DNA of 64,000 nt from positions 868,001 through 932,000 of the forward strand of contig NZ_CP022540.1 in NCBI RefSeq assembly GCF_002237555.1. The letters run 5' to 3'. The position numbers and the translations under genes were made by a program. The DNA is from Antarctobacter heliothermus (GTDB lineage Bacteria; Pseudomonadota; Alphaproteobacteria; Rhodobacterales; Rhodobacteraceae). Positions 1 to 8,371 of the stretch are shown here, piece after piece. Every line of letters starts with the position of its first letter. The first letter of the stretch is position 1. The notes beneath the pieces are model-generated. The model was given only the letters and a program-made list of their open reading frames with translations, was not told where the DNA came from and ran no database searches.

Positions 1-282
1 GCCGCGCGCGCGCGCACCCTCTGCCAGATGCGACCAGCTCGAACGATCAAACCGCAGCCAATAGCCGCCGTGGACAAACACCACCAACCCCTTGGGTGCG
101 GTATCGGGCAGGAACAAATCCAGCGCGGCCCGCGTTCCATGACCATACATCAGCCCAAGACGCGCCCGCCCCGCCACCGACAGCCTTTGGCGATAGGCCT
201 CGGCAGCGGCGGTCCAACGCGGGGGATAGGCATCGCTATCGGGGATATGGGCAGCATTGGCGTAGGCGTCGTCAAGGTCCAT
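1..282 (-). CDS. alpha/beta hydrolase (kynurenine formamidase/esterase-like), C-terminus cut by window edge
   Basis: Reverse-strand frame open from the ATG at 282-280 to the first base (94 codons); the 3' end lies outside the window. A GGAG precedes the ATG by about 6 bases. Around residues 60-72 it reads LVVFVHGGYW, the HGGxW oxyanion-hole signature of the kynurenine formamidase/esterase branch of alpha/beta hydrolases. The nucleophile elbow and the rest of the triad are not in view, so substrate cannot be called. It is divergent from gabD; the 80 bases between must hold both promoters. Confidence 0.75.
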   Translation of the reverse strand, partial: MDLDDAYANAAHIPDSDAYPPRWTAAAEAYRQRLSVAGRARLGLMYGHGTRAALDLFLPDTAPKGLVVFVHGGYWLRFDRSSWSHLAEGARARG

Positions 283-362
283 CGTTTTCTCCATTTTGGC
301 CCTATACTTCCCCTGCAACGGGTGTTTTGCCTTGGGCAAGACCTGCACGGAGGATTTATCGA

Positions 363-1829
363 ATGCGCGACGATGCGACCAATCTCAAGAGCCTATTGAA
401 AGACCCCAGCCTGCTGGAGCCGCGTGCCTACGTCAACGGCGTCTGGATGGACGGAGATGCCACTTTTGACGTCACAAACCCGGCGCGCGGCGACGTGATC
501 GCCGAAGTCGCGGATCTGTCGCGTGCGGACGTGGCACGCGCGGTCGAGGCCGCCTATGCCGCGCAAAAGGACTGGGCCAAGTGGACCGGCAAGGAACGCG
601 CCAGCGTGCTGCGCACATGGTTTGAACTGATGATGGAACATCAGGACGACCTTGCCACCATCATGACCGCCGAACAGGGCAAACCGCTGGCCGAAGCCAA
701 GGGTGAGATCGCCTATGGTGCCGCCTTTATCGAGTTCTTCGGCGAAGAGGCCAAGCGCATCTACGGTGAAACGATCCCCGGCCACCAGCGCGACAAACGC
801 ATCACCGTAATCAAACAGCCCATCGGTGTGGCCGCGTCGATCACCCCGTGGAACTTTCCAACCGCGATGATCACGCGCAAGGCCGCCCCTGCGCTGGCCG
901 CTGGCTGCGCCTTTGTCGGGCGTCCGGCCGCCGAAACGCCGCTGTCGGCGACGGCCCTCGCCGTGCTTGCAGACCGTGCAGGCATCCCGGCAGGCGTGTT
1001 CAACGTCGTCACATCCTCGCGGTCCTCGGACGTGGGCAAGGAGTTCTGCGAGAACCCCAAGGTCCGCAAGCTGACCTTCACCGGCTCCACCGAGGTGGGG
1101 CGCATCCTGCTGAAACAGGCTGCTGATCAGGTGATGAAATGCTCGATGGAGCTGGGCGGCAACGCGCCATTCATCGTCTTTGACGACGCCGATCTGGATG
1201 CCGCGGTCGAAGGCGCGATTGCCTGCAAGTTTCGTAACAACGGCCAGACCTGCGTCTGCGCCAACCGGATTTACGTGCAGGACGGTGTCTATGACGCCTT
1301 CGCCGAAAAGCTCGCCGCCGCCGTGGGCAAGCTCAAGGTCGGTGACGGGCTGGAGGCGGGCACCGATCTGGGGCCACTCATCAACCAAAGCGCCGTCGAC
1401 AAGGTCAAGGAACACATTGCCGATGTGACCGCACATGGCGGCACGCTGCTCTGCGGGGGGGAGGCACAAGAGGGCACCTTCATCACACCCGCGATCCTGA
1501 CCGGCGTGACCCAGGACATGAAAGTCGCGCAAGAGGAAACCTTCGGCCCGATGGCACCACTCTTCCGGTTCAAGGATGAGGACGAGGTGATCGAGATGGC
1601 CAATGACACCATCTTTGGCCTTGCGTCCTATTTCTACGCCAAGGATCTCAGCCGCGTGTACAAGGTGGCCGAGGCGCTGGAATACGGCATCGTCGGCGTG
1701 AACACCGGCATCATCTCGACAGAACTCGCCCCCTTCGGCGGGGTCAAACAATCCGGCCTTGGCCGCGAAGGCAGCCACCACGGCATCGAGGACTACCTCG
1801 AGATGAAATACATCTGCATGAGCGTCTGA
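363..1829 (+). CDS. gabD: NAD(P)-dependent succinate-semialdehyde dehydrogenase
   Basis: 488-residue aldehyde dehydrogenase of GabD type, expected to oxidise succinate semialdehyde to succinate (GABA catabolism) in the cytoplasm. Visible ALDH landmarks are PWNF (about 162-165), the catalytic glutamate in MELGGNAPF (E263), the nucleophilic cysteine in NNGQTCVCANR (C297), and EETFGP. The start is set at the ATG at 363, after GGAGG; the frame is open further upstream but that part has no family similarity. An oddity is that the cofactor-binding lysine of the usual KPA/KPS motif is arginine here (GRPAAETP, R187). The stop overlaps the next start (TGATG), so the two genes are probably cotranslated. 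Confidence 0.9.
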   Translation: MRDDATNLKSLLKDPSLLEPRAYVNGVWMDGDATFDVTNPARGDVIAEVADLSRADVARAVEAAYAAQKDWAKWTGKERASVLRTWFELMMEHQDDLATIMTAEQGKPLAEAKGEIAYGAAFIEFFGEEAKRIYGETIPGHQRDKRITVIKQPIGVAASITPWNFPTAMITRKAAPALAAGCAFVGRPAAETPLSATALAVLADRAGIPAGVFNVVTSSRSSDVGKEFCENPKVRKLTFTGSTEVGRILLKQAADQVMKCSMELGGNAPFIVFDDADLDAAVEGAIACKFRNNGQTCVCANRIYVQDGVYDAFAEKLAAAVGKLKVGDGLEAGTDLGPLINQSAVDKVKEHIADVTAHGGTLLCGGEAQEGTFITPAILTGVTQDMKVAQEETFGPMAPLFRFKDEDEVIEMANDTIFGLASYFYAKDLSRVYKVAEALEYGIVGVNTGIISTELAPFGGVKQSGLGREGSHHGIEDYLEMKYICMSV

Positions 1830-2191
1830 TGACCGGCCTCCTCGCGCCCAATTCCGGCCCGTCGCAAAACGATCTTGCGGCTTGGCGCGAGGACGCCCGC
1901 CACGGCGAAGGATCGCCCTGGCTCAAGGCAGCCCAGGCCGATGCCCTGGCCCGCTACGCGCTGAAATACGGCGAGGGCGTCCACATGATGGAGGCCATCG
2001 CCCCCCGCTTTCGCGAACCGCCCCGCGATGTGTCATGGGAAATCCTCGGAGACGATCCCGAGGGTGACAACTGGGACGACCACCAAAATCCGCAACAGGC
2101 CTATAGGCTGTTCCAGAAAAAACTGCATTGGGCGCAGCGCGACGGCGCAGTTCTGCACTACAAAATCTGGCTAAAAAAGGCCGGACACTAA
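1829..2191 (+). CDS. small hypothetical protein coupled to gabD
   Basis: 120 residues, starting at the ATG that shares its A with the gabD stop codon. The protein is soluble-looking, rich in Trp and Asp/Glu (for example WEILGDDPEGDNWDDHQNP) and without signal peptide or membrane segment. I do not recognise a family. The tight overlap is the main evidence that it is real and suggests expression with gabD; no function is inferred. Confidence 0.6.
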   Translation: MTGLLAPNSGPSQNDLAAWREDARHGEGSPWLKAAQADALARYALKYGEGVHMMEAIAPRFREPPRDVSWEILGDDPEGDNWDDHQNPQQAYRLFQKKLHWAQRDGAVLHYKIWLKKAGH

Positions 2192-2205
2192 GACTCAGGG
2201 CCCGG

Positions 2206-2265
2206 CCCCCGTTTCTTCTGTCCGGAAATATCCCGGGGAGCGCGAGGGGCTGGCCCCTCGCTCCC
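2206..2265 (+). repeat. dispersed TTCTTCTGTCC repeat with GC-rich hairpin, copy 1
   Basis: TTTCTTCTGTCCGGAAATAT (2212-2231) is followed by a perfect hairpin, GCGAGGGGC-TG-GCCCCTCGC (2242-2261). It lies 20 bases after the stop of the small gene behind gabD, so it may end that transcript. Related copies, each pairing the same conserved head with GC-rich inverted sequence, occur at 9171-9238 (reverse) and 22089-22140. The rest of the gap up to 2442 shows nothing else except the AGGAGG of the next gene. Confidence 0.65.
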
Positions 2266-2442
2266 GAAAACGACACGCGCGCGCCGCTGACAGACTTGCA
2301 CCCGCGCCCGCATCGCGACAATCTGCGCGCGGGCCGACGATGGCGTCGTCACCTGTGCGCCCCCCTTTTTTCGTCCTGAACGCCGGGATCTTGCTTTGCC
2401 AGCGCGGCGAGCAAAGAGCCGTCGCGCCTCAGGAGGATCATC

Positions 2443-3645
2443 ATGCACCGTCCACAGTTCCACCGCTTTCATCAGGGGGACCGTGTTCTCCCCTTTACAT
2501 CGCAAGAGTATGACGTCCGGCTCAAGGGGCTGCGACAGGCCATGGCGCAAACGGGGCTGGATGCGGTTGTTCTGACCTCGATGCACAACATCGCCTATTA
2601 CTCGGGTTTTCTGTACTGCGCTTTCGGGCGCCCTTATGCCCTCGTCGTGACGCCCACCGACAGCGTGACGATCAGCGCGGGCATCGACGCGGCGCAGCCG
2701 TGGCGGCGCGGCCACGGCGACAACATCACCTACACCGATTGGGAGCGGAACAACTACTGGCGCGCGATTGCATCTGTCACCGGCGCAAACACGGCGCTGG
2801 GATATGAGGCCGATCACATGACGCTGGCGCAAAAGACGCTGATGGACTCGTTTCTGTCCCCTACCCGCGCCATTGACGTGGCCCCGGCCACCATGCGGCA
2901 GCGGATGCATAAATCGCCTGCCGAGATCGACCTGATCCGGCACGGCGCGCAAGTGGCCGATGTGGGCGGCTATGCGATCCGCGAGGCCATCAAACCCGGC
3001 GTGCGGGAAATCGACGTCGCCATGGCGGGGCGTGACGCAATGGAGCTGGAAATCGCCCAACGCTTTCCCGATGCGGAATACCGCGACACATGGGTCTGGT
3101 TTCAGTCAGGCATCAACACCGATGGCGCGCACAACCCGGTCACGGCGCGGGTGCTGGAGCGCGGCGATATCCTGTCGCTGAACACATTTCCGATGATCTC
3201 TGGCTACTACACCGCCTTGGAACGCACGCTGTTTGTGCAAGAGGTCGATGACGCCAGCCGCGCCATCTGGGACTCGAACGTCGCCGCCCATGAATACGGC
3301 ATGAGCCTGTTGAAACCGGGGGTCTCCTGCGCGGAGGTGACCGAGCAGATCAACGTCTTTTTCGCCGAGCGCGACCTGCTGCAGTACCGCACGTTCGGGT
3401 ACGGGCACAGCTTTGGCATCTTGTCCCACTACTATGGACGTGAGGCCGGTCTGGAACTGCGCGAGGATATCGACACGGTGCTGGAACCGGGCATGGTGAT
3501 CAGCATGGAGCCGATGCTGACAATCCCCGAAGGCGCGCCCGGCGCGGGCGGCTACAGAGAGCATGATATTCTGGTCATCACCGAAGACGGCAATGAGAAC
3601 ATCACCGGCTATCCCTACGGGCCGGATTTCAACGTGGTGGGGTAA
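2443..3645 (+). CDS. creatinase (creatine amidinohydrolase), M24 family
   Basis: 400 residues, close to the length of Pseudomonas creatinase (about 403) and colinear with it as I remember that sequence: FTSQEY near the N-terminus, YYSGFLYCAFGRPYALVV, QPWRR, FQSGINTDGAHNPVT with the active-site histidine (H230), FGYGHSFG, and near-identical stretches around LSHYYGREAGLELRED and EPGMVISMEP. Creatinase hydrolyses creatine to sarcosine and urea without metal, using the pita-bread fold. The ATG at 2443 follows AGGAGG at ideal distance. No sarcosine-oxidising or creatininase gene is adjacent, so the gene stands alone here. A related M24 amidinohydrolase with another guanidino substrate is the main alternative. 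Confidence 0.88.
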   Translation: MHRPQFHRFHQGDRVLPFTSQEYDVRLKGLRQAMAQTGLDAVVLTSMHNIAYYSGFLYCAFGRPYALVVTPTDSVTISAGIDAAQPWRRGHGDNITYTDWERNNYWRAIASVTGANTALGYEADHMTLAQKTLMDSFLSPTRAIDVAPATMRQRMHKSPAEIDLIRHGAQVADVGGYAIREAIKPGVREIDVAMAGRDAMELEIAQRFPDAEYRDTWVWFQSGINTDGAHNPVTARVLERGDILSLNTFPMISGYYTALERTLFVQEVDDASRAIWDSNVAAHEYGMSLLKPGVSCAEVTEQINVFFAERDLLQYRTFGYGHSFGILSHYYGREAGLELREDIDTVLEPGMVISMEPMLTIPEGAPGAGGYREHDILVITEDGNENITGYPYGPDFNVVG

Positions 3646-3660
3646 GGCACCTTCTGTCAG

Positions 3661-3700
3661 CGCGGGCGGCGCGGGGGTCATGCCCTCGCCACCGCCCGCG
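3661..3700. terminator. inverted repeat between convergent genes
   Basis: CGCGGGCGG (3661-3669) and CCGCCCGCG (3692-3700) are perfect complements, with a second short GGG/CCC pairing inside. It sits between the creatinase stop and the stop of the reverse-strand gene that follows, the usual place for a bidirectional terminator. There is no T-run, so Rho-independent function is uncertain. Confidence 0.5.
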
Positions 3701-3704
3701 TCCC

Positions 3705-4256
3705 TTACAGCCCGAAATTGGCCATATCAGCGAAATCCATCGCCTCTAGCAGGGGCCGGGTCTGATCCGGGTCGCCCTCCGTCTGCACAAGGATGCGGTT
3801 GGCGATCAGCGCCATCATCTGCTTGTCCTGAACCGCGAATTTCTGACGCTGGATGCGTTCTGTCTTCATGCCCATAACGGCGGCATTGGCGATCATGCCG
3901 GACATGCTCATCACCATCGGGTTGTCTGCCATCAGCGTAATCTTGACCCGCGCGCCACCCGCATCGGTATAGGTCGCCTCTGCGCCGACGCCGCCGCCCA
4001 TCATGGCCAGTCCAGCGCCCATTTCGGTGCTCACCTCACGGGTCCAGCCCTCGGGCGCCTCGGGCAGATAGCTGCCAAGGCTGGCGGTCTTCATGTCCAG
4101 CAGCGCGCGGCGGGCCATGTCCAGTTCATCAAGGGCGTATTGGATGTCACCATCCTCATACGCCTTGAGCGCGGATTCCATCAGGTCGGAGACATCGTCT
4201 GCCTGTGCGGGCAGGGCCAGCGAGGACATCATCAGAACGGCAAAAATACGGGTCAC
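3705..4256 (-). CDS. exported protein of unknown function
   Basis: 183 residues with a clear Sec signal peptide (MTRIFAVLMMSSLALPAQA, cleavage after AQA). The start of the mature part has a TPR-like helix pair (SALKAYEDGDIQYALDELDMARRAL), then a Met- and Gly-rich region. Predicted periplasmic. The start is at 4256, after a GGGAG. The family looks like a proteobacterial exported conserved hypothetical, but I cannot name it. Confidence 0.7.
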   Translation of the reverse strand: MTRIFAVLMMSSLALPAQADDVSDLMESALKAYEDGDIQYALDELDMARRALLDMKTASLGSYLPEAPEGWTREVSTEMGAGLAMMGGGVGAEATYTDAGGARVKITLMADNPMVMSMSGMIANAAVMGMKTERIQRQKFAVQDKQMMALIANRILVQTEGDPDQTRPLLEAMDFADMANFGL

Positions 4257-4361
4257 GGAAAACTCCCTTCGTTAAATCACTGGACGCATTCTGTCAGACG
4301 ATCCGCCCTTCGGGCAAGTATGGGAATCGGCATACCGTTGCGCCGGCGGCGTTCTGCCCTC

Positions 4362-4706
4362 ATGACTGGGGCCATGATCGCAGACCTCCTTTTGCCCTCT
4401 CTGGGCCTGATGCTGTTGGCCTTTGTCGTGACACGCGGGGTCGAGATGCTGGTGCCGGAAACCGTGCTCGGGCTGGCCGTCATGGCGCTGGTGTCAGCTA
4501 TGCTGTGCTGGGTACTGGCCTCGGCAGGATTTGCCGTGCTGTACGGGGTGCAGGACGGGCGCATTCTGGCGCTGTTGGGACAAACACCAAGCACCTCTGC
4601 CGGGCATTTCCTGCGGTTGGGCGCCAAAGCGGCGCTGCTCTGGGCGCCGATCCTGCTGCTGACCGTATCGACCGCGCCGCGGCGCTGGAAAACCGCCGTT
4701 TGGTGA
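4362..4706 (+). CDS. small inner-membrane protein
   Basis: 114 residues from the ATG at 4362 (another in-frame ATG is at 4374). Three hydrophobic segments are visible, beginning around LLLPSLGLMLLAFVV, AVMALVSAMLCWVLASAGF and AALLWAPILLLTV. No ribosome binding site stands out. The reading frame continues upstream without family-like sequence, so the ATG is a judgement call. Function unknown. Confidence 0.5.
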   Translation: MTGAMIADLLLPSLGLMLLAFVVTRGVEMLVPETVLGLAVMALVSAMLCWVLASAGFAVLYGVQDGRILALLGQTPSTSAGHFLRLGAKAALLWAPILLLTVSTAPRRWKTAVW

Positions 4707-4802
4707 CCCGTCTGCGCCAATCGCGCCCGCGCGGCACGTCCGGGCGCATTCCCCGTTGATTTTTGCCGCCACCCGTATCACGTCAAATACAGGAGGTAGA
4801 GC

Positions 4803-5072
4803 ATGTTGGCACTGGCGCGGTTCCTGATCATGGCGGCGGTCGTGCTCACGGTGATCTACGGGTCGTTGTGGTTCTACCTGCGTTCGCGGCGGCGTGATCT
4901 GCTGGAGACTGACTGGGCCGCCGACCCGTCCGAGACGCGCAGTCAGGACGATTATGTGCGTGACGGACTGGAAACCTACGACAAGCGGCGGCATCGCATG
5001 CTTGTGCTGCTGGTCTACATCGTGCCTCTTTGCCTTGTGAGCCTCATCGTGTATCTGACCAACTTCAACTAA
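4803..5072 (+). CDS. small two-helix membrane protein
   Basis: 89 residues with an AGGAGGT just before the ATG. There is an N-terminal membrane helix (LIMAAVVLTVIYGSLWFYL) followed by RSRRRD, a charged linker, and a C-terminal helix (MLVLLVYIVPLCLVSLIVYL). The topology suggests both ends on the same side, with an acidic cytoplasmic loop. It lies 14 bases upstream of the DUF1523 gene and is probably cotranscribed with it. No known function. Confidence 0.7.
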   Translation: MLALARFLIMAAVVLTVIYGSLWFYLRSRRRDLLETDWAADPSETRSQDDYVRDGLETYDKRRHRMLVLLVYIVPLCLVSLIVYLTNFN

Positions 5073-5086
5073 AAGGCGCCGCACGC

Positions 5087-5701
5087 ATGAAATACGTCAA
5101 ATGGACCCTGATCGTTCTGTTCTGGACGCTGGTGGCCGGGTTTCTGCACTATACCTTGCCGCAGCATGACGTGGTGCGGATCACCGACACCTATGAAACC
5201 CGCGTGAACCCGGGGGAGAACCGTTGGTTCTGGACTCAGGCCGATACGGGCGACGACCCGCTGGCCGCGCGCGATGTGTTCTTTATCCAGACTCGGCGCG
5301 CCAACGATTCGATCATGGTGTACCGGAACGAGGACACCGGCTGGGGCTGGCCGCCTTATTTCAAGTTCGACACCTCGAACCTGCAGGCAGAGGCGGCGGA
5401 TCTGAAATCGACCTCGGACAATCCGAAATGGGCGGTGATCCGGCACTATGGCTGGCGGAATGAGTTCATTTCGATCTATCCCAACGCGGTGTCGATCCGC
5501 CCGGTGGATGGCCCGGACGTGACGATCATCCCGTGGATGAACATCATCCTGCTGAGCGCATTGGTGGCGCTGTTCTGGGCGCTGCGCGTGCGCTGGCGGC
5601 GGTTCTGGTCCAGCCGGGTGGACCCGGTTCTGGAAAGCGCGGGCGACAGGCTGGATGAGGGCGGCGACCGCATCAAGGGCCTGTTCAACCGGTCGAAATA
5701 G
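5087..5701 (+). CDS. DUF1523 family membrane protein
   Basis: 204 residues. It has an N-terminal membrane anchor (VKWTLIVLFWTLVAGFLHYTLP), then a domain with HDVVRITDTYETR and the aromatic stretch GWGWPPYFKFDTSNLQAEA, which I recognise as the DUF1523 pattern common in Rhodobacteraceae. A second membrane helix (MNIILLSALVALFWALRVRW) precedes a charged tail. The ATG at 5087 is chosen over upstream in-frame codons because the signal-anchor begins there and the preceding gene stops at 5072. Function is not established. Confidence 0.75.
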   Translation: MKYVKWTLIVLFWTLVAGFLHYTLPQHDVVRITDTYETRVNPGENRWFWTQADTGDDPLAARDVFFIQTRRANDSIMVYRNEDTGWGWPPYFKFDTSNLQAEAADLKSTSDNPKWAVIRHYGWRNEFISIYPNAVSIRPVDGPDVTIIPWMNIILLSALVALFWALRVRWRRFWSSRVDPVLESAGDRLDEGGDRIKGLFNRSK

Positions 5702-5757
5702 CCCCCGGTCCGATGCAGTGTGAATCTCGGCCAACACTGGCCGAGGTTCTTGGTCAG

Positions 5758-7182
5758 TTAGAGCCCGTTGTCCCGCAAAAAGCTTTCATACCGCCTGACC
5801 AGTTCTGGATCTACCGGGTTGCCGCCGCGATTGCAGGCACCGTTTTGTGTCCGGCCCCACACGTCTTTCAAAGTCTCTTGCGGGATACCGTCGAATGAAA
5901 AAGCCCGGTGCCTTGCATAGATGTCGGGATCACCATGCTCGGCTGCGCCGTATTCCATGCAGATACACATGGCGACGGCCCCGCGGTCGGGAACATTTCG
6001 CCCCTGAATGCGGGCCTCTTGCATATAGGCCGGATAACACTGCGCCATGAATTGACGCCAATCCGGCTGAAAGCCCGTCGCTGCCGCGGCGGCCAGTTCT
6101 TCCGGGAGTAGCGCCACGCCGGCAAGCCTTGCAATCCCGGCTTTCAACTTTCGGACATTCGGGCCATCGCACCCTTCGAGTTGCACGAGCCGTGCGGCGG
6201 CGGCATCAATCACGCCGATTGATTCAGGCGATGACCAAGAGGCGCTCATGGATCGGACGAAAGGTTCGAAACGCTCTTCCACGAACAAGGGATCGACGCT
6301 GGATGCGGAAAAGGACGTCCTGCTCTGGCCCTTCAGATTGCGCTCGTTCATCTCGATGGTGGTCCGGATGTCGATACGCACAACGGGCGCGATCAGGCAG
6401 TTGCGCGCGTTCGGATTGTAGCTCCAGCCTTCCAACACGCGCAAAGCCGCAACGCGCAGTTCCTGCTCTGTGGCCATGTCCGGTTTGTCCCGCAGAAGGG
6501 ACATTAGCCCCTTTTCATCGGTCAAGCCCGCAAGCGGCGCGGGCAGGGCAACGTCGCCTGGCTGTGCTGTCCCGGCGATCCGGATGATCCCGTCAACGAC
6601 CGTGAGCGGACCTTCACGGGGCACCAACCCGCCCTCGGTGTCCCAGCGGTCATCTGGACTGGCCCGCCAGAACAGCTGGAGCGGCTCGCCCGTCATGACC
6701 TTTTGCTCAAGCAGACCGACCAAGGCGCGGGAGTCCCCAACCCGAGACATTTCATAGCCCGCGCGCAGACCGGCACGATGGGCCGGGCTCAAAGGATCCA
6801 CAGCCTCAATGATCCGTGTGTTCATCTCTTGCGCGTAAAGGATACCCGTTTTGGCATAGACAACCTGACGCGCCCGTTCATTTGCCAGCTCATAGTTGTT
6901 CCCGCTGAGCGCGACCATGAACGCCTCGCCGCCCTGCGAATCGGGCGGTATCGGACGGCCGCCGGGCTGTATGAATTCCACCCCGTCTCGCAGCGCAGTG
7001 TCTACGCAGGCCAAGTCAAAACACCCGAAATCCTCCCCATCCAATGGCCGTATCCTGAAGCCGGGAAAGACGAGGCCTGTCTGGAACTGCGGCTCAATAC
7101 GCGGGACAAGGATATTGTAGTTCCCGAAGGTAAAGCCGTCCGGGCCGTGCGCCAGCTCAAATCCCATGATCTGACGCACCAC
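5758..7182 (-). CDS. exported protein with a PDZ-like segment; 5' end interrupted by TAG
   Basis: 474 residues if read from the first GTG (7182-7180) after an in-frame TAG. A segment around residues 115-175 (VDPLSPAHRAGLRAGYE...VGDS) resembles a PDZ domain. The rest, including a Cys-containing C-terminal half (C-I-C-M-E), is unfamiliar. In the same frame upstream lie 37 more sense codons that look like the hydrophobic and cleavage parts of a signal peptide, then TAG, then an ATG with a good GGAGGG. The real protein was therefore probably secreted and longer; the present allele may be inactive, start internally, or be read through. Confidence 0.6.
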   Translation of the reverse strand: MVRQIMGFELAHGPDGFTFGNYNILVPRIEPQFQTGLVFPGFRIRPLDGEDFGCFDLACVDTALRDGVEFIQPGGRPIPPDSQGGEAFMVALSGNNYELANERARQVVYAKTGILYAQEMNTRIIEAVDPLSPAHRAGLRAGYEMSRVGDSRALVGLLEQKVMTGEPLQLFWRASPDDRWDTEGGLVPREGPLTVVDGIIRIAGTAQPGDVALPAPLAGLTDEKGLMSLLRDKPDMATEQELRVAALRVLEGWSYNPNARNCLIAPVVRIDIRTTIEMNERNLKGQSRTSFSASSVDPLFVEERFEPFVRSMSASWSSPESIGVIDAAAARLVQLEGCDGPNVRKLKAGIARLAGVALLPEELAAAAATGFQPDWRQFMAQCYPAYMQEARIQGRNVPDRGAVAMCICMEYGAAEHGDPDIYARHRAFSFDGIPQETLKDVWGRTQNGACNRGGNPVDPELVRRYESFLRDNGL

Positions 7183-7356
7183 AGCAGAAGCGTCCGGCAG
7201 CGGGTCAGCCTCTTGAAATGGCTTTAGGTTTTCGGTCTGGGCCGCCGCGCCGGTTGCGACGGAAAACGCGGATATGATAGCAGCAATAATGTTCTAAATT
7301 GGCCCTCGTCTGTTGCGCGGTTGCTGACCGACCATCGCTTTGATGACTTCGAACAT
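7183..7356 (-). other. signal-peptide-encoding 5' extension carrying an in-frame stop
   Basis: ATG at 7356-7354, with GGAGGG 6 bases upstream, opens 20 codons ending in a basic stretch (QQPRNRRGPI). Then comes TAG (7296-7294), and the same frame continues with NIIAAIISAFSVATGAAAQ and runs into the main gene. Basic n-region, hydrophobic h-region and AAAQ cleavage site together make a normal signal peptide if the TAG is replaced by a sense codon such as CAG. Confidence 0.6.
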
Positions 7357-7498
7357 TCATTTCCCTCCAATTTCCATATTGAAAATTGCGAGAAAAAGGA
7401 ACTTTGGGGCCGGGCAGCGGCCTATTGGCCCGTCCGACACCCAGAATTGTCTTCGAAACGGCGATTTTTTTTCAAGGTTCGCAATGAAAGGGAGGCGC

Positions 7499-8371
7499 TC
7501 AGCGTTTCCCGTAGTAGAGGCCAACAACGTGTTCGGCCTCTGCAAAGAACAGCCAGCGCGACACCAGCACGCCCGCCACATGGGACAGCACCGCGACCAC
7601 GGCCAGCAGATGCCCGAAGGGCAGCAGCAACAGAATTGCAGGCAGCACCGCCATCAAGACTAGCGCGATCAGGCGCAATTTCTGCCCGTGTTTGCGCCCG
7701 ACGACAAAGACCATCTCGCGCAGCAGGTAGTTGGAGCCGGTGTGCGGCGGTTCAAACGCGCGGACCTTGCCGATGTGGCCGAGGCCGGTGGCGCTCTCGA
7801 TCGTTGTGCCCGACGTCGCCAGCCGCTGATCCCCCGCCAGCCACCAGCCCGCCTGCGCCAGTGCGGCCAGCACGATCAGCACAAGGCCGGTGGTGACACG
7901 CCCCGACAACAGCGCGCCGCCGCCCAACGCGTAGAGTTGGAACAGCACCGGCGTCGACCAGTGGTGCCAGCGCGGCACGGTCTTGAGCTGAGTGTAAATC
8001 ATCGAGGTAGTAAAGACGGTCGCCAGACAAAGCGCCGCGCCCAGCCAGCCCAAAACGGTGATCTGAAGGTTCAGGAACACCAGCAGTGCGGCGTAAATGC
8101 CCATGACGGTCAGCGCCGCCACCGCCATCCACGCCTCGCGCGACAGCCAGCTTGACCGCCACTGAGTAAACGCCTTGAGCGCGCGTTCGGGCCGACCAAG
8201 GTGCAAAGCCGATGCCATCAACCCACCCACCGCCAGCAGGTAGCCGATGAGGAAAAAGGCAAAAGCGACCCAGCCGGTTGGCGCGGTCGGGTCGATCCCC
8301 AGCCAGAACAGCAGGCCTAGCCCGAGGCCGGAAAAGGTGGTGAAGGCGATGATAGACGGAGCCGGATGCAT
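7499..8371 (-). CDS. soeC: membrane-anchor subunit of SoeABC-type sulfite dehydrogenase (DmsC/NrfD-like)
   Basis: 290 residues, almost entirely hydrophobic, with about eight membrane helices and the DmsC-like features SALHLGRPERALKAF and SSWLSREAW. It would anchor the two catalytic subunits to the inner membrane and pass electrons to quinone. The ATG at 8371 overlaps the stop of the iron-sulfur gene (ATGA), which fixes the start; an upstream in-frame codon at 8401 is less likely. Assignment to Soe rather than DMSO reductase rests on the adjacent xsc/pta/ackA genes. Confidence 0.82.
   Translation of the reverse strand: MHPAPSIIAFTTFSGLGLGLLFWLGIDPTAPTGWVAFAFFLIGYLLAVGGLMASALHLGRPERALKAFTQWRSSWLSREAWMAVAALTVMGIYAALLVFLNLQITVLGWLGAALCLATVFTTSMIYTQLKTVPRWHHWSTPVLFQLYALGGGALLSGRVTTGLVLIVLAALAQAGWWLAGDQRLATSGTTIESATGLGHIGKVRAFEPPHTGSNYLLREMVFVVGRKHGQKLRLIALVLMAVLPAILLLLPFGHLLAVVAVLSHVAGVLVSRWLFFAEAEHVVGLYYGKR

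Noticed and set aside
1..15. GC-alternating run GCGCGCGCG at the window start as a repeat or Z-DNA element
   Set aside because: It falls inside the coding sequence of the partial hydrolase and encodes Arg/Ala codons in frame.
393..1781. 462-codon reverse frame opposite gabD
   Set aside because: Antisense shadow caused by third-position G/C; gabD is unambiguous.
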